DNA of 64,000 nucleotides from positions 412,202 to 476,201 of the forward strand of contig NZ_WJPK01000002.1 in assembly GCF_009649685.1 (NCBI RefSeq), written 5' to 3'. Positions 17,104 through 27,055 of the stretch are shown one piece after another; within the stretch, counting starts at the first letter, position 1, and each line of letters starts with the position of its first letter. The notes beneath the pieces were generated by a model. The model saw only the letters and a program-made list of their open reading frames with translations. It was not told the origin of the DNA and ran no database searches. This DNA comes from Flavobacteriaceae bacterium EG-1. Lineage in GTDB: Bacteria; Bacteroidota; Bacteroidia; Flavobacteriales; Flavobacteriaceae. A program made the translations under genes and the position numbers.

Positions 17104-17452
17104 ATTTCTTGTTTTTAAAATTGATATTTTGTTTTGTTTATACTTGATAGACGAGAAACATTTCAATTTGTTACAGTACTATGTATAAAAAGGTACTATT
17201 TTATATAATATTTAACATTTTACACACTTAAACACTTCTACTTCAACACTTAACACCTATACATCAATACTATTAACTATTAATAATTCTTTGAAAAGGT
17301 GATTAAGAAAATAGATTAAAGTGAAAACAGCATTTCTAAATGAACAGGTAAAGACCTAATTTACTGGGCTATTCAGTAGCATTTTATAGACGAATCTGAC
17401 AATCCGTTTGAAATCTGATATTTCGTACCTTGTTATTCATATTAATAATTTT
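17104..17452. other. AT-rich intergenic region between divergent units
   Basis: No further copy of the micro-ORF, no ORF with coding character and no exact TAnnTTTG promoter was found on either strand. The region must contain the promoter for the micro-ORF block (leftward) and for the gene at 17453 (rightward). Confidence 0.5.
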
Positions 17453-17950
17453 ATGAAAATAATCTTAACACTATTAATTCTTTTTAGCATATCACTAAAT
17501 GCTCAAAATACCTTATCGTTTAAAAAAGGCAACAATTCACCGAAAGCTAGTATTTCAGAAATTTCATGGATGGAAGGACATTGGAAAGGAGAAGCATTCG
17601 GAGGAATAATAGAAGAAATTTGGAGCCCTCCCTTGGGTGGTTCTATGATGTTTTCTTTTAAATTGGTTTCTGAAGGCAAAGTTCAATTTTATGAATTAGG
17701 ACATATTCGTGAAATTGAACAGACCCTAGTATTTGAATTGAAGCATTTTCATGGCGATTTAAAAGGGTGGGAAGAAAAAGATGAAGTACAACAATTTAAG
17801 TTAATTCGTATTGCAGATAACAGACTCTATTTTGACAGTTTTACATTTGAAAAAGTAAATTCAAAAGAAATTAACATCTATGGTCTAATACATCAAGACG
17901 AAGGAACGGCGGAGGAAGTAATCTTTAATTATAAAAGAGTTGAATTTTGA
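17453..17950 (+). CDS. Secreted DUF6265-like protein
   Basis: The ATG at 17453 begins a clean Sec signal peptide (IILTLLILFSISLNAQ). A TTG 45 bases upstream would add an unlikely extension. The mature part begins with the family-like ISWMEGHWKGEAFGG and continues EEIWSPPLGGSMMF and FELKHFHGDLKGWEE, predicted as a lipocalin-like beta barrel. Such domains are common in Bacteroidota and have no assigned biochemical role. It is coupled to the next gene by a 4-base overlap. Confidence 0.75.
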   Translation: MKIILTLLILFSISLNAQNTLSFKKGNNSPKASISEISWMEGHWKGEAFGGIIEEIWSPPLGGSMMFSFKLVSEGKVQFYELGHIREIEQTLVFELKHFHGDLKGWEEKDEVQQFKLIRIADNRLYFDSFTFEKVNSKEINIYGLIHQDEGTAEEVIFNYKRVEF

Positions 17951-18297
17951 AAAAAAAATGTTTAGAATGCGACACTGAACTTTTTGGACGGGTCGACAAA
18001 AAATTTTGTTCAGATGGATGCAGAAATGCATATCACAATAAATTTAATACAGATAGTAAAAACCTAATTCGTAATATTAATAATAGACTAAGACGCAATT
18101 ATAAAATTCTTGATAGCTATATCCTAAAAGACGGCAAAACTAGAACAACGAAAAATAGTTTATTGGATAAGAATTTTGATTTTGACTACATTACTAATCT
18201 TTATACTACTAAAAAGGGAACGACATACTATTTCATTTACAATCTTGGATATCTTCCGCTAGACAATGACTATTATATGATTGTCAAAAGAGAATAA
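17947..18297 (+). CDS. Small zinc-ribbon protein
   Basis: A TTG start overlaps the previous stop (TTGA). The N-terminus has a four-cysteine zinc ribbon, CLECD at one end and KKFCSDGCRNAYH at the other, a treble-clef-like signature. The remaining about 85 residues are basic (NLIRNINNRLRRNYK) with a FDFDYITNLYTTKKGTTY strand segment, suggesting a nucleic-acid-associated role (inference). A clear terminator follows. Confidence 0.7.
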   Translation: MKKKCLECDTELFGRVDKKFCSDGCRNAYHNKFNTDSKNLIRNINNRLRRNYKILDSYILKDGKTRTTKNSLLDKNFDFDYITNLYTTKKGTTYYFIYNLGYLPLDNDYYMIVKRE

Positions 18298-18300
18298 AAA

Positions 18301-18330
18301 AAGCTCTCAAAATAGGAGAGCTTTTTTTTA
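18301..18330. terminator. Bidirectional intrinsic terminator
   Basis: AAGCTCTC pairs with GAGAGCTT around a 7-base loop, flanked by A-run on the left and eight T on the right. It separates convergent genes and can stop transcription from both. Confidence 0.85.
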
Positions 18331-18344
18331 TAGAAATCTTTTTA

Positions 18345-18809
18345 TTATTTATAGTTATGACCATTAAGCTTTAGTGCAGCAATAACAATATCTTTTCTTG
18401 AAATTTGACCAATTAACAAACCATCTTTCATTACTGGTAATCTTCTTCGGTTGTGTTTTACAAAAACATTTGCAGCATCAAATATGCTCATTTCATGAGG
18501 AATAGTCTCCACATTTTTAGTCATATAATTTTCAACACTTTTATCTAAAATCGGCATATTAAAATATCGACTTTCAGAAATTTGTTTCATGCAGTCGGCT
18601 TCTGAAATAATACCTACCAAAAATCCATTATCATCTAGTACTGGTCCACCAGAGATATTATATTTAGTAAATAATTCCATAACTTCAAGAATAGACTGTT
18701 TGGGACTAAAAGACACTAGCTTTTTTGTCATATAATCTGTAACTAAAATAGGGGCATCAAACTCCTTTTTAGTCTCCTTTCGGGCTCCTCTAAAACTCTT
18801 TATTCCCAT
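18345..18809 (-). CDS. CBS-domain protein
   Basis: A 154-residue protein of two CBS motifs, VTDYMTKKLVSFSP at about residue 23 and VENYMTKNVETIPHE at about residue 87, each followed by the typical ISGGPVLDDNG / RRLPVMKDG strand pairs and a GIISEADCM / GQISRKDIV motif. The pair forms one Bateman module that binds adenosine nucleotides in the cytoplasm. It has no fused catalytic domain, so it is likely a stand-alone regulator. It is divergent from the peptidase gene. Confidence 0.9.
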   Translation of the reverse strand: MGIKSFRGARKETKKEFDAPILVTDYMTKKLVSFSPKQSILEVMELFTKYNISGGPVLDDNGFLVGIISEADCMKQISESRYFNMPILDKSVENYMTKNVETIPHEMSIFDAANVFVKHNRRRLPVMKDGLLIGQISRKDIVIAALKLNGHNYK

Positions 18810-18950
18810 AATTATAATCTTTTTAAATAAATATTGGTCGGTTAGGGTTAATCTTAAATATACTATTTACTGATGATTTTGCCAAAAAAATCGGTTGAAA
18901 CAATCAAAACTTTAAGAATTTCATACTTTTATCGAATATCTATCAAACAA

Positions 18951-21230
18951 ATGAAACCATTTCAAAGCTTTTTATCACTGTTATTAATAATATTAGCTGT
19001 GTTCTGGTGTTTCAATGCCGAAATGCCGAAATACAATAAAAACGAGGATGTTAACCTTTCTGAATTCTCAACTAATAGGGCACTACAACATGTGAAAAAT
19101 ATTTCTCAAAAACCACACGGAGTTGGTTTGGGCAGTCATAAAGAAGTGCGAGAGTATATTGTAAAAGAACTTGAGAAATTAGGTCTTGAAACTCAATTAC
19201 AAGTAGGACATACAGCAGGTGACTGGGCCAATTACAGTAAGGCAACAAATATATTAGCACGAATTAAAGGAACTGAAAATGAGAAAGCCTTACTACTTAT
19301 GTCTCATTATGATAGTAGTCCGCATTCTTCTCTAGGCGCTAGTGATGCAGGTAGTGGAGTTGCAACTATTTTAGAAAGTGTTCGTGCCTTTCTACACCAG
19401 GGTAATACTCCAAAAAATGACATCATTATATTAATTACCGATGCGGAAGAACTAGGACTAAATGGTGCAGATTTATTCGTTAACAATCACGACTGGGCTA
19501 AAGAAACAGGATTGGTCTTAAATTTTGAAGCTCGTGGAAGTGGTGGAGCCAGTTATATGCTTTTAGAAACCAATACAGGAAATGCTACCTTGATTAAAGA
19601 GTTTACTCGGGCAAATCCAGATTTTCCTGTTGCTAATTCGTTAATGTACAGTATTTATAAAATGCTCCCAAACGATACAGATTTAACGGTTTTTCGTGAA
19701 GATGGGGATATTGATGGATTTAATTTCGCATTTATTGATGACCATTTTGACTACCATACCGTTAGGGACAATTATGATCGTTTAGACCGTAATACTTTAG
19801 CGCACCAAGGAGCTTATTTAATGCCTCTATTGAAATATTTTTCGAATACAAATCTAAATGAATTAAAAGATTCTGACGATTTAGTTTATTTTAATGTTCC
19901 TATTTTTAAAATGGTAACGTATCCTTTTTCTTGGATATGGCCAATGTTTGGATTTGCATTATGTACGTTTATAAGTCTTCTTATTTACGGATTAAAAAAC
20001 AATCAATTAAACATAAAATTAATTGCCTTAGGATTCACTCCGATGCTTATTTCATTAATAAGCACAGGAATTATAGGGTATTTTTCTTGGACGTTCTTAA
20101 TATGGTTATACCCCGAATACCAAGATATACTTCATGGCTTTACCTATAATGGTAAAGCATATATTAATGCATTCATATTTTTATCCATTGGCATTTGCTT
20201 TTATACATATCATCGATTCAAAAAAATAGATACCAAAAATCTATTAGTGGCACCCTTGTTTGTTTGGATATGTATATGTGGTGCTTTATCCTATTATCTT
20301 AAGGGGGGTGTATATTTTATTATCCCTGTAATTGCAGCTATTGCCGCGTTTATGGTACTAATTAATCAAAAAAAACCAAACCCTCTTTTATTGGTCTTCT
20401 TAAGTATTCCTGCTTTATGGATATTTTCACCTTTTATTGCTTTACTACCAATTGGTTTAGGATTAAAATTGATGGCTGGAACAACTATACTTACCACACT
20501 AACTTTTTTGCTCCTTTTACCACTTTTTGGCTTTTATAAGAAAAAATATAGGCTTGCTATCTTTAGTTTTATCTTATGCTTCTTTTTTTTAATTAAGGCA
20601 CATTTGAACTCTGAATTTTCCGAAGAAAATGCAAAACCTACAAGTTTAGCTTATATTTTAAATGTTGATACTAACAAAGCAAATTGGGTAACATACGAAA
20701 GAGTTTTAAGCGAGTGGACCAGTAATTACATTAGTAAAAATAATACTGTTACCCCTTCTACTAACGTTCTAAGCAGCAAATACAGTACTGGTTTCAGCTA
20801 TATTGCTGAAGCTCCTTTAAAAAATATAAAATCACCTTTAGTTGAAACTTCTCTTGATACCATTGTTGGAAACGACCGTATACTGCACATATGTATAACA
20901 CCGCAACGAATAGTTAATAGGTTAGAAATTTTCACAAACAAAACAGTTCTTAACGATGTTAAAATCAATGGAATAAACTTAAAAAAATCGCTTTTAGGCA
21001 TTAAAGAGGAAGGTAGATTATTAACGCATTATATAAGCAATAATGAGTATACAGAGCTACAAATAACAATTCCAAAAAACCAAAAATTAATATTAACTCT
21101 TTATGAGGCCTCAAACGACTTATTAACTCACCCAGATTTTACAGTGCCCTCTCGCCCTATTGATAATATTCCAATGCCCTTTGTTTTAAATGACGCCGTA
21201 TTAACTATTAAAAAAGTAACTTTTGAGTAA
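18951..21230 (+). CDS. Membrane-anchored M28-family metallopeptidase
   Basis: ATG 18951 (MKPFQSFLSLLLII) begins directly at the first membrane segment; an upstream in-frame ATG at 18873 would add 26 poorly hydrophobic residues. The M28 domain has the zinc ligands LMSHYDSSP, SDAGSGVATILE, TDAEELGLNGA and an IDDHFDYHT histidine, so the active site looks complete. From about residue 330 on there are some nine hydrophobic segments and a final extracytoplasmic beta region. This is the Bacteroidota layout of a periplasmic aminopeptidase on a polytopic anchor. The substrate is unknown. Confidence 0.88.
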   Translation: MKPFQSFLSLLLIILAVFWCFNAEMPKYNKNEDVNLSEFSTNRALQHVKNISQKPHGVGLGSHKEVREYIVKELEKLGLETQLQVGHTAGDWANYSKATNILARIKGTENEKALLLMSHYDSSPHSSLGASDAGSGVATILESVRAFLHQGNTPKNDIIILITDAEELGLNGADLFVNNHDWAKETGLVLNFEARGSGGASYMLLETNTGNATLIKEFTRANPDFPVANSLMYSIYKMLPNDTDLTVFREDGDIDGFNFAFIDDHFDYHTVRDNYDRLDRNTLAHQGAYLMPLLKYFSNTNLNELKDSDDLVYFNVPIFKMVTYPFSWIWPMFGFALCTFISLLIYGLKNNQLNIKLIALGFTPMLISLISTGIIGYFSWTFLIWLYPEYQDILHGFTYNGKAYINAFIFLSIGICFYTYHRFKKIDTKNLLVAPLFVWICICGALSYYLKGGVYFIIPVIAAIAAFMVLINQKKPNPLLLVFLSIPALWIFSPFIALLPIGLGLKLMAGTTILTTLTFLLLLPLFGFYKKKYRLAIFSFILCFFFLIKAHLNSEFSEENAKPTSLAYILNVDTNKANWVTYERVLSEWTSNYISKNNTVTPSTNVLSSKYSTGFSYIAEAPLKNIKSPLVETSLDTIVGNDRILHICITPQRIVNRLEIFTNKTVLNDVKINGINLKKSLLGIKEEGRLLTHYISNNEYTELQITIPKNQKLILTLYEASNDLLTHPDFTVPSRPIDNIPMPFVLNDAVLTIKKVTFE

Positions 21231-22026
21231 AAAAATTGCATTAATTGGTTGTGGTTGGCTTGGACTTCCATTAGCTAAAAGCCTTATTGAAAAAAAATAT
21301 ATCATAAACGGAAGCACCACTTCACCAGATAAACTAAATCTATTGATGACCGCTGAAATTAATGCCTATTTATTGGAACTAACAGAAGAAAAAATAAAAG
21401 GAAATATAAATGATTTTTTAACAGATGTTGAAATTGTAATTATTAATGTACCGCCTAAATTAAGAGGAAATAAGAAAGAAAATTATGTAAAAAAAATGCA
21501 GTTATTACATCAAGCCATTGCTACACACTCCGTTCAAAAAGTTATTTTTATAAGTAGTACTGCTGTTTATGGCACAATTGAAGGTGATGTAACAGAAGAA
21601 ACCGAACCAAATCCTTCAACTGAATCTGGAATTCAAATTTTAAGCGCCGAAAATCTTTTTAAAAACAATAAGCAAATTCAAACTACTATTCTGCGCTTTG
21701 GTGGATTAATTGGAGGTGATAGACACCCAATAAATATGCTTTCAGGCCGGTCAGATTTATCAAATGGCAATCACCCGATTAACCTCATTCACAGAAAAGA
21801 TTGCATCCGCATTATTGAAGCGATTATAGAAAAGAATTGGTGGAATGAACTCTTTAATGGGGTTTATCCAAAGCATCCTAAAAAAAAGGACTATTATATT
21901 TCTCAAGCCATTAAAAATAACCTGCAACCTCCTGATTATAAAGAAGATAATAAAAATAAAGGCAAAATAGTTCACTCAAATAGACTGATTTTTGTTAAAA
22001 AACACCTCTTTACAACCACGATATAA
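21223..22026 (+). CDS. NAD(P)-binding SDR/epimerase-like protein (YeeZ-type)
   Basis: A 267-residue Rossmann protein. The N-terminal glycine motif ALIGCGWLGLPLA lies 5 residues after the TTG start at 21223, which overlaps the peptidase stop. The catalytic-like VIFISSTAVYGTIEG has the S/T-Y arrangement of atypical extended SDRs, though the following Lys is not obvious. Later segments LRFGGLIGGDRHP and NLIHRKDCIRII match YeeZ-type proteins. Substrate unknown. Confidence 0.8.
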   Translation: MSKKIALIGCGWLGLPLAKSLIEKKYIINGSTTSPDKLNLLMTAEINAYLLELTEEKIKGNINDFLTDVEIVIINVPPKLRGNKKENYVKKMQLLHQAIATHSVQKVIFISSTAVYGTIEGDVTEETEPNPSTESGIQILSAENLFKNNKQIQTTILRFGGLIGGDRHPINMLSGRSDLSNGNHPINLIHRKDCIRIIEAIIEKNWWNELFNGVYPKHPKKKDYYISQAIKNNLQPPDYKEDNKNKGKIVHSNRLIFVKKHLFTTTI

Positions 22027-22144
22027 CGAGTTTTCACAACACAAGGTGTATATTTCACAACAAAAGTAGGATTCAGACTGTTAATATATAATGTATTACA
22101 TCGATTAACCGCTACCTTTATTATATAATTTAAAATATATTGCC

Positions 22145-22516
22145 ATGAGAAAATCAAGTTTAAGGACAAAGATTCTCAAAGAAATTGAAAATCTTGTCAC
22201 AGGTAGTACCAGTACCCAAGCCAGCCATAAATATGAAAACCTCCATGTTGCAATTTTGAAAAATCATTATAATGCAGCTTCGGTTTCAATTGACTACCAT
22301 CGCAAAAGAGTAGAAATGGATATTGTGGTAGATGATGATGCGTATGACCCCAAAAAGTTAAACACGCAATTACCGACTTTGTATGCTAATATTTTGTTTC
22401 AAAACTTAAGCGAATTTTTAAAATCTTGTTTAGATAGCGACTCTAAAAGTGTAGCCATCTACACTCGTTTATTAAAGTCATTTAAAAGTAAAGAGGCTAA
22501 ATACACAATTGCTTAG
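22145..22516 (+). CDS. Conserved hypothetical protein
   Basis: A 123-residue protein, rich in charged residues, with no signal peptide and no motif I recognise. It contains a predicted beta pair SVSIDYHRKRVEMDIVVDDD and a C-terminal helix. It stands alone between a 118-base gap and a strong terminator, so it is probably a single-gene transcript. Function unknown. Confidence 0.65.
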   Translation: MRKSSLRTKILKEIENLVTGSTSTQASHKYENLHVAILKNHYNAASVSIDYHRKRVEMDIVVDDDAYDPKKLNTQLPTLYANILFQNLSEFLKSCLDSDSKSVAIYTRLLKSFKSKEAKYTIA

Positions 22517-22546
22517 AATTCAATAAATAACCAACTTAATTTGTAT

Positions 22547-22576
22547 AAGGGGTGTCATATTTTGGCACCCCTTTTT
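22547..22576 (+). terminator. Intrinsic terminator
   Basis: AAGGGGTGTCA pairs with TGGCACCCCTT (one T-G pair) around a 5-base loop and is followed by TTTTT. It ends the transcript of the gene at 22145. Confidence 0.9.
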
Positions 22577-22652
22577 AGTTGTTAATTTTAAATGTTTTAT
22601 AACAGGTTTACCCAGATAATTTTAATAGTTTAGCGCACCAAAAATTTACAAA

Positions 22653-23354
22653 ATGAAAAATTTATTAGTTACCCTTGTATTTCTAGTTGGTTTTGCAAGC
22701 TCAGCACAAACAAATTCTGAACTACAAAAACATTATGAAGCGTTTTATAGAGAAATGCGATTACAAGGGGATATGAATGGCGTAATTAATGCGCTTACCC
22801 ACCTTAATATTTTATCTCCTTCACCAGCGCGCAAAGACACATTGGCATATATCTATGCGAACGACAACCAACATTTGCAAGCCTTAAATACTATTGGAAT
22901 TGAAAAAGAAGAATCCGATTCTGATTTAGCAGTGCAGGTTAAAGCGATTTCATTAAAAGCTCTTGGACAACCGAAAAGAGCATTAGAACAATTCGAAGTT
23001 CTTTTCAAAAGAGTACCAAACGCATATTTAGCCTACGAATTGGCTGATTTAAAAATTCAAACAGGTGACGGAGCGGGTGCTTCTAAAAACATAGAATATG
23101 GACTTTTAAACGTTAAAGAAGACCAGAAATATGCATTTTATGAAAGACAACAACCCTATGAAGTTTCTCTAAAAGCTGCTTTTACGCATTTAAAAGCATT
23201 GGCTCAATTTAACCAAGATAAAAATATTGACACAGCAATAGCTACTATTGATGAAGCTTTAAAAATTGATCCTAATTTTAATTTAGCCAGTTTAAGTAAA
23301 CAAGCTCTAGAGTCAAGAAAAAATGAATCTGAAGAAGCACCAACAGAAGAATAA
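22653..23354 (+). CDS. Secreted TPR protein
   Basis: A Sec signal peptide (LLVTLVFLVGFASSAQ) is followed by helical repeats typical of TPR units: AFYREMRLQGDMNGVINAL, ALKALGQPKRALEQFEVL-type, and AIATIDEALKIDPNFNLAS near the C-terminus. The 233-residue protein ends with an acidic EEAPTEE tail. A periplasmic scaffold is likely; no partner can be named. It is a single-gene unit bounded by terminators. Confidence 0.85.
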   Translation: MKNLLVTLVFLVGFASSAQTNSELQKHYEAFYREMRLQGDMNGVINALTHLNILSPSPARKDTLAYIYANDNQHLQALNTIGIEKEESDSDLAVQVKAISLKALGQPKRALEQFEVLFKRVPNAYLAYELADLKIQTGDGAGASKNIEYGLLNVKEDQKYAFYERQQPYEVSLKAAFTHLKALAQFNQDKNIDTAIATIDEALKIDPNFNLASLSKQALESRKNESEEAPTEE

Positions 23355-23376
23355 TTTTTATGTTTTTAGAACTAAG

Positions 23377-23407
23377 AAAAAGCGTCAAATTAGATTGACG
23401 CTTTTTT
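23377..23407. terminator. Bidirectional intrinsic terminator
   Basis: AGCGTCAA pairs with TTGACGCT around a short loop, with A-run before and T-run after. It lies between convergent genes ending at 23354 and 23442. Confidence 0.9.
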
Positions 23408-23441
23408 AATATCACTATTATTCAAGTTTTGAAAAAAATCT

Positions 23442-23942
23442 TCAATTATTACTTCCTTCAATTAACTCTTCATCTATTTTACTATTCAGAATCACATTAA
23501 ACTGATTACGTAAAGCATTAAATGCATCTATCATTTCTATCACTGATGGTTCAAAATCTAAACGATATTCTAAGCTACTCTTTGTTTTTAAAATATAAGT
23601 TTTAAGCATTACCTGCCTACTTTTTATATGGGGCTTATCAAACTCTAATGGATAAGTAGATTCTGCCATTGCTTTTTGTTTCTCAATTAAATCTTCAATA
23701 ATCAAAGACAAATCTTCAGCATTATCTATGTTATAAATACTCTCAAAGCTTCTCTCAAGCTCCTGATATTCTACCCAACTACTTAAAATTTCGGCTGCTT
23801 CCGAATTAACATTTAACTTTTTAGGCCATTCTTCAACATGAAATATAATATTACTCGTTTGATCCAATGATTGGCCTTTTTTATCCTTTTTACAAGAGGC
23901 AAGAAAAATAAATACAACCGTTATTATTAAAATTCTAAGCAT
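23442..23942 (-). CDS. Hypothetical lipoprotein
   Basis: A 166-residue protein with signal peptide and lipobox FIFLASCKK (lipidated Cys16), then a lysine-rich linker and an all-helical domain (for example SLIIEDLIEKQKAMAES). No family recognised. It is transcribed alone toward the shared terminator at 23377-23407. Confidence 0.7.
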   Translation of the reverse strand: MLRILIITVVFIFLASCKKDKKGQSLDQTSNIIFHVEEWPKKLNVNSEAAEILSSWVEYQELERSFESIYNIDNAEDLSLIIEDLIEKQKAMAESTYPLEFDKPHIKSRQVMLKTYILKTKSSLEYRLDFEPSVIEMIDAFNALRNQFNVILNSKIDEELIEGSNN

Positions 23943-24048
23943 GAAGCGAAGTTACAAATTTTAGTTTTCGGTAATTATTGAAGTGTATATCATATATTTC
24001 GATTTAGACTATTACAAAAACGAACTTATTTAAATTGAACTACAACTA

Positions 24049-25419
24049 CTATATTGTAAATTTCAACTTCTTTTCAATAGCCATGATCATTGTATTAGCA
24101 ATATCTTTTCCAGTGGCATTTTCTATACCTTCTAAACCTGGAGACGAATTCACTTCTAACAAAAGTGGCCCTTTATTTGAACGAATAATATCAACTCCGG
24201 CTACAGCTAAATTTAGAACTTTAGCTGCTTTCAAAGCTAATTTCTTCTCCTCTGCTGTAATTTTTATCATAGATGCTTTACCACCTTGATGGATATTTGC
24301 ACGAAACTCTCCTTTTTCGGCTTGACGCTGCATAGAAGCAACCACTTTATTATTAACCACAAAACAACGGATGTCTTGACCATTAGCTTCCTTAATAAAT
24401 TCTTGAACCAAAATATTTGTATTCACACTTTTAAAAGCATTAATAACACTTTCAGCGGCTTTATTAGTTTCGGCAAGAACCACACCTTTTCCTTGTGTAC
24501 TTTCTAATAATTTAATTATTAAAGGAGCACCATTAACCATTTTTATTAGGTCTTTGGTATCCATTGGTGATTTTGCAAAACCAGTTATTGGTATATGAAT
24601 ATCGTTTTTAGAAAACAATTGAGAGGCAAAGAGTTTATCTCTAGACTGCGTGATAGCCTCAGCCGAATTCTGGCAATAGGCCCCAAGATTATCAAATTGT
24701 CGTATTAAAGCGCAACCGTAAAATGTAACTGAAGGTTTAATACGAGGAATAATTGCATCAAATTCCGTTAAAATATTTCCTCCGCGGTATCGTATTTCAG
24801 GAGCTCTAGCATCTAATTTCATATATGCCAACTCTACATTTAAAAACACAATTTCATGACCCCGTGCTTCGGCAGCCTCTATTATTCTTTTATTACTATA
24901 CAAATTGGGATTACTAGCCAATAATGCGATTTTAAGCCCTGTTTTTTCCTTAAAATAGGATTTGTACTTTTGATTTATCTCTTCATCTGAAAAATATTGT
25001 ACTTGATAATTTAAGGCTGGATTAACTACAAATCGGGTATTAATTGCTTCTCTACCTAATAGCATTCGAAACTCCATTGTATCTCGATTTGCCAAAGTTA
25101 ACTCAACATTAAAGGTTTCATCTCCCATAGTTAATGGTGTTTGAACAACTAATCGTTCTTCAGAAATACCTGAAGAACTTTTTACCATTCTCCGGTCTAC
25201 CAAACGCGCCTCACATTCAATAGCTATACTTCTATTTTCTTGTAAAGGACTAACTTCAAACTTTACCCATTCTTCTACGCCTTTACTATAAACTTTAATA
25301 TTTGTTGCCTGAATTGACGATGTTTTTGCTCCAGAATCTACCCGAGCTTTAATTGCCGGCACACCTAAATCTTCAAAAACACACCACTCTTCTCCCCCAA
25401 TTATCTTTAAATCTTTCAC
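24049..25419 (-). CDS. RimK-type ATP-grasp ligase with N-terminal RimK-associated retropepsin-like domain
   Basis: A 456-residue fusion. Residues 1 to about 145 form the aspartic-protease-like domain (PF05618 type) with the D-S-G motif [12 protein letters not shown] at Asp28. From about residue 155 on is a RimK ATP-grasp domain: [32 protein letters not shown] and the terminal [15 protein letters not shown] metal/ATP motif. RimK adds glutamate residues to proteins or cofactors. RimB-like proteases in some organisms partner RimK, so the two steps may be joined in one chain. It sits 35 bases from the GNAT-nitrilase gene. Confidence 0.87.
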   Translation of the reverse strand: MKDLKIIGGEEWCVFEDLGVPAIKARVDSGAKTSSIQATNIKVYSKGVEEWVKFEVSPLQENRSIAIECEARLVDRRMVKSSSGISEERLVVQTPLTMGDETFNVELTLANRDTMEFRMLLGREAINTRFVVNPALNYQVQYFSDEEINQKYKSYFKEKTGLKIALLASNPNLYSNKRIIEAAEARGHEIVFLNVELAYMKLDARAPEIRYRGGNILTEFDAIIPRIKPSVTFYGCALIRQFDNLGAYCQNSAEAITQSRDKLFASQLFSKNDIHIPITGFAKSPMDTKDLIKMVNGAPLIIKLLESTQGKGVVLAETNKAAESVINAFKSVNTNILVQEFIKEANGQDIRCFVVNNKVVASMQRQAEKGEFRANIHQGGKASMIKITAEEKKLALKAAKVLNLAVAGVDIIRSNKGPLLLEVNSSPGLEGIENATGKDIANTMIMAIEKKLKFTI

Positions 25420-25453
25420 TATTTTTTGTTTTACTGCCCTTTATGAAACAATT

Positions 25454-26980
25454 CTATTTCTTTCTTAATTCAAATATATCTTTCCTTCTATCTTTTAAAT
25501 TTCTTACTGCACCAAACTGGTTTAATTCACGTAATAAATCAATATCAACATCTGCAATTAATATCATTTCGGTGTTTGGTGTTGCCTCTGCCTTTATTCC
25601 ATTTGTTGGAAACGAAAAATCGCAGGGCGTAAAAACCATACTTTGCGCAAACTGAATATCCATGTTTTGGACATTTGGTAAATTCCCTACACTGCCAGCA
25701 ATTGCAACATAACATTCATTTTCAATAGCCCTTGCTTGTGCACAATGTCTAACTCGAGAATAACCATTTTGAGTATCTGTTAAAAAAGGTACAAATAGGA
25801 TATCCATACCTTCATCCGCCAACAAACGACTCAATTCTGGAAATTCAGAGTCGTAACATATTAAAATACCTATTTTACCACAATCAGTATCAAATGCTTT
25901 TAATTGCGTTCCTCCCTGCATACCCCAAACTTTCGCCTCATCTGGTGTAACATGTAACTTTTCATAACGCTCCATGCTTCCATCTCTTCGACAAAGATAA
26001 CCGACATTATACAATCTACCATTTATCATTTCGGGCATACTACCAGTTATAATATTAATATTATATGATATAGAAAATTCCGAAAACTTTTGTACTATAT
26101 CTTGCGTATGTTTTGCTAATTCTCGTATGGCGTCTGGTGTAGATAAATGGTTATCTTTTGCCATCAATGGTGCATTAAAGAACTCAGGAAACAATGCAAA
26201 ATCGGAACGATAACCAGAAACAGCATCGATAAAATACTCTGCTTGTTGTAATAATTCTTCCAAATCTTTATAAGGTCTCATTTGCCATTGAATAAGCCCC
26301 AAGCGAATAATAGTTTTTTTTGTTGCTGCCTTTTTAGATGGCTTTTGATAATAAATATTATCCCACTCCATTAAAATGGCGAAATCATTAGAAGCTACAT
26401 CACCTTCCAAATAACCTTTCATAACTTTAGCAGGGTGAAAATCGTTACTTATCTGGAAGTTCAAAACCGGATCTTGTATCTCTTTCCGTCGTACTTGAGC
26501 TATATATTCCTTGGGTGTTAGCTCTTTTGAGTATTTATGAAAATTCGGCATTCGACCACCGAAAACTATACTTTTTAGGTTTTGTTTTTCACACAATTCC
26601 TTTCTATAATCATACAACCTACGGCCTAATCGCAAACCTCTAAATTGGGGTTTTATAAACACTTCTATTCCATAAAGCACATCACCATTATCGTTATGCG
26701 TATTAAAGGAATAATTGCCGGTTATTTGCTCGTATGTATGACTGTCGTCAAAATCATCATAATCAACAATAATAGACAAGGCAACACCAGCCAATTGTCC
26801 ATTAATTTTAATAACAACTTGACCTTCAGGAAACTTGTCGATTAACGATTTTATGTGTTCTTCCTTCCAATATGCCCCTGGCATATTGGCATAGGCCGAT
26901 ATCATTGCTGTTTTTAATTCTTGATAATCACTAAGATTCAAAAACTTTAATTCAATATTTTCAATCTCTTCTATTTTCAT
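25454..26980 (-). CDS. GNAT acetyltransferase fused to a carbon-nitrogen hydrolase (nitrilase family)
   Basis: Residues 1 to about 200 are a GNAT domain with the acetyl-CoA binding segment FRGLRLGRRLYDYRKELC. A linker with AAIKK-type lysines leads to a nitrilase domain from about residue 222, with the catalytic triad visible as FALFPEFF (Glu), YEKLHVTPDE (Lys) and ILICYDSEFPELS (Cys). Start MKIEEIEN at 26980 is chosen over 26992. Nitrilase-family enzymes of this kind often act on N-carbamoylputrescine or amides; adjacency to arginine decarboxylase and agmatinase suggests a polyamine-related substrate, which is inference. Confidence 0.85.
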   Translation of the reverse strand: MKIEEIENIELKFLNLSDYQELKTAMISAYANMPGAYWKEEHIKSLIDKFPEGQVVIKINGQLAGVALSIIVDYDDFDDSHTYEQITGNYSFNTHNDNGDVLYGIEVFIKPQFRGLRLGRRLYDYRKELCEKQNLKSIVFGGRMPNFHKYSKELTPKEYIAQVRRKEIQDPVLNFQISNDFHPAKVMKGYLEGDVASNDFAILMEWDNIYYQKPSKKAATKKTIIRLGLIQWQMRPYKDLEELLQQAEYFIDAVSGYRSDFALFPEFFNAPLMAKDNHLSTPDAIRELAKHTQDIVQKFSEFSISYNINIITGSMPEMINGRLYNVGYLCRRDGSMERYEKLHVTPDEAKVWGMQGGTQLKAFDTDCGKIGILICYDSEFPELSRLLADEGMDILFVPFLTDTQNGYSRVRHCAQARAIENECYVAIAGSVGNLPNVQNMDIQFAQSMVFTPCDFSFPTNGIKAEATPNTEMILIADVDIDLLRELNQFGAVRNLKDRRKDIFELRKK

Positions 26981-27000
26981 GAGTTGTAACATAAAAAAAT

Positions 27001-27024
27001 GGGATTTTCAAAAATGAAAATCCC
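27001..27024 (-). terminator. Intrinsic terminator for the minus strand
   Basis: GGGATTTTCA pairs with TGAAAATCCC around a 4-base loop, and the minus-strand sequence continues with a run of T. It ends transcripts of the gene at 27056-27379. Confidence 0.8.
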
Positions 27025-27055
27025 GGTTAAATTTTTGTGCTTTTTAATTGTAATA

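Noticed and set aside
17421-17440. TAnnTTTG promoter for the DUF6265-like gene
   Set aside because: TACCTTGT differs from the consensus at two positions and the TTG upstream is too close.
16503-17452. Possible CRISPR-like or mobile repeat, because two similar segments of about 160 bases occur
   Set aside because: Only two clearly similar units exist, no short direct repeats with spacers, and no terminal repeats. The similarity is explained by tandem duplicated micro-ORFs.
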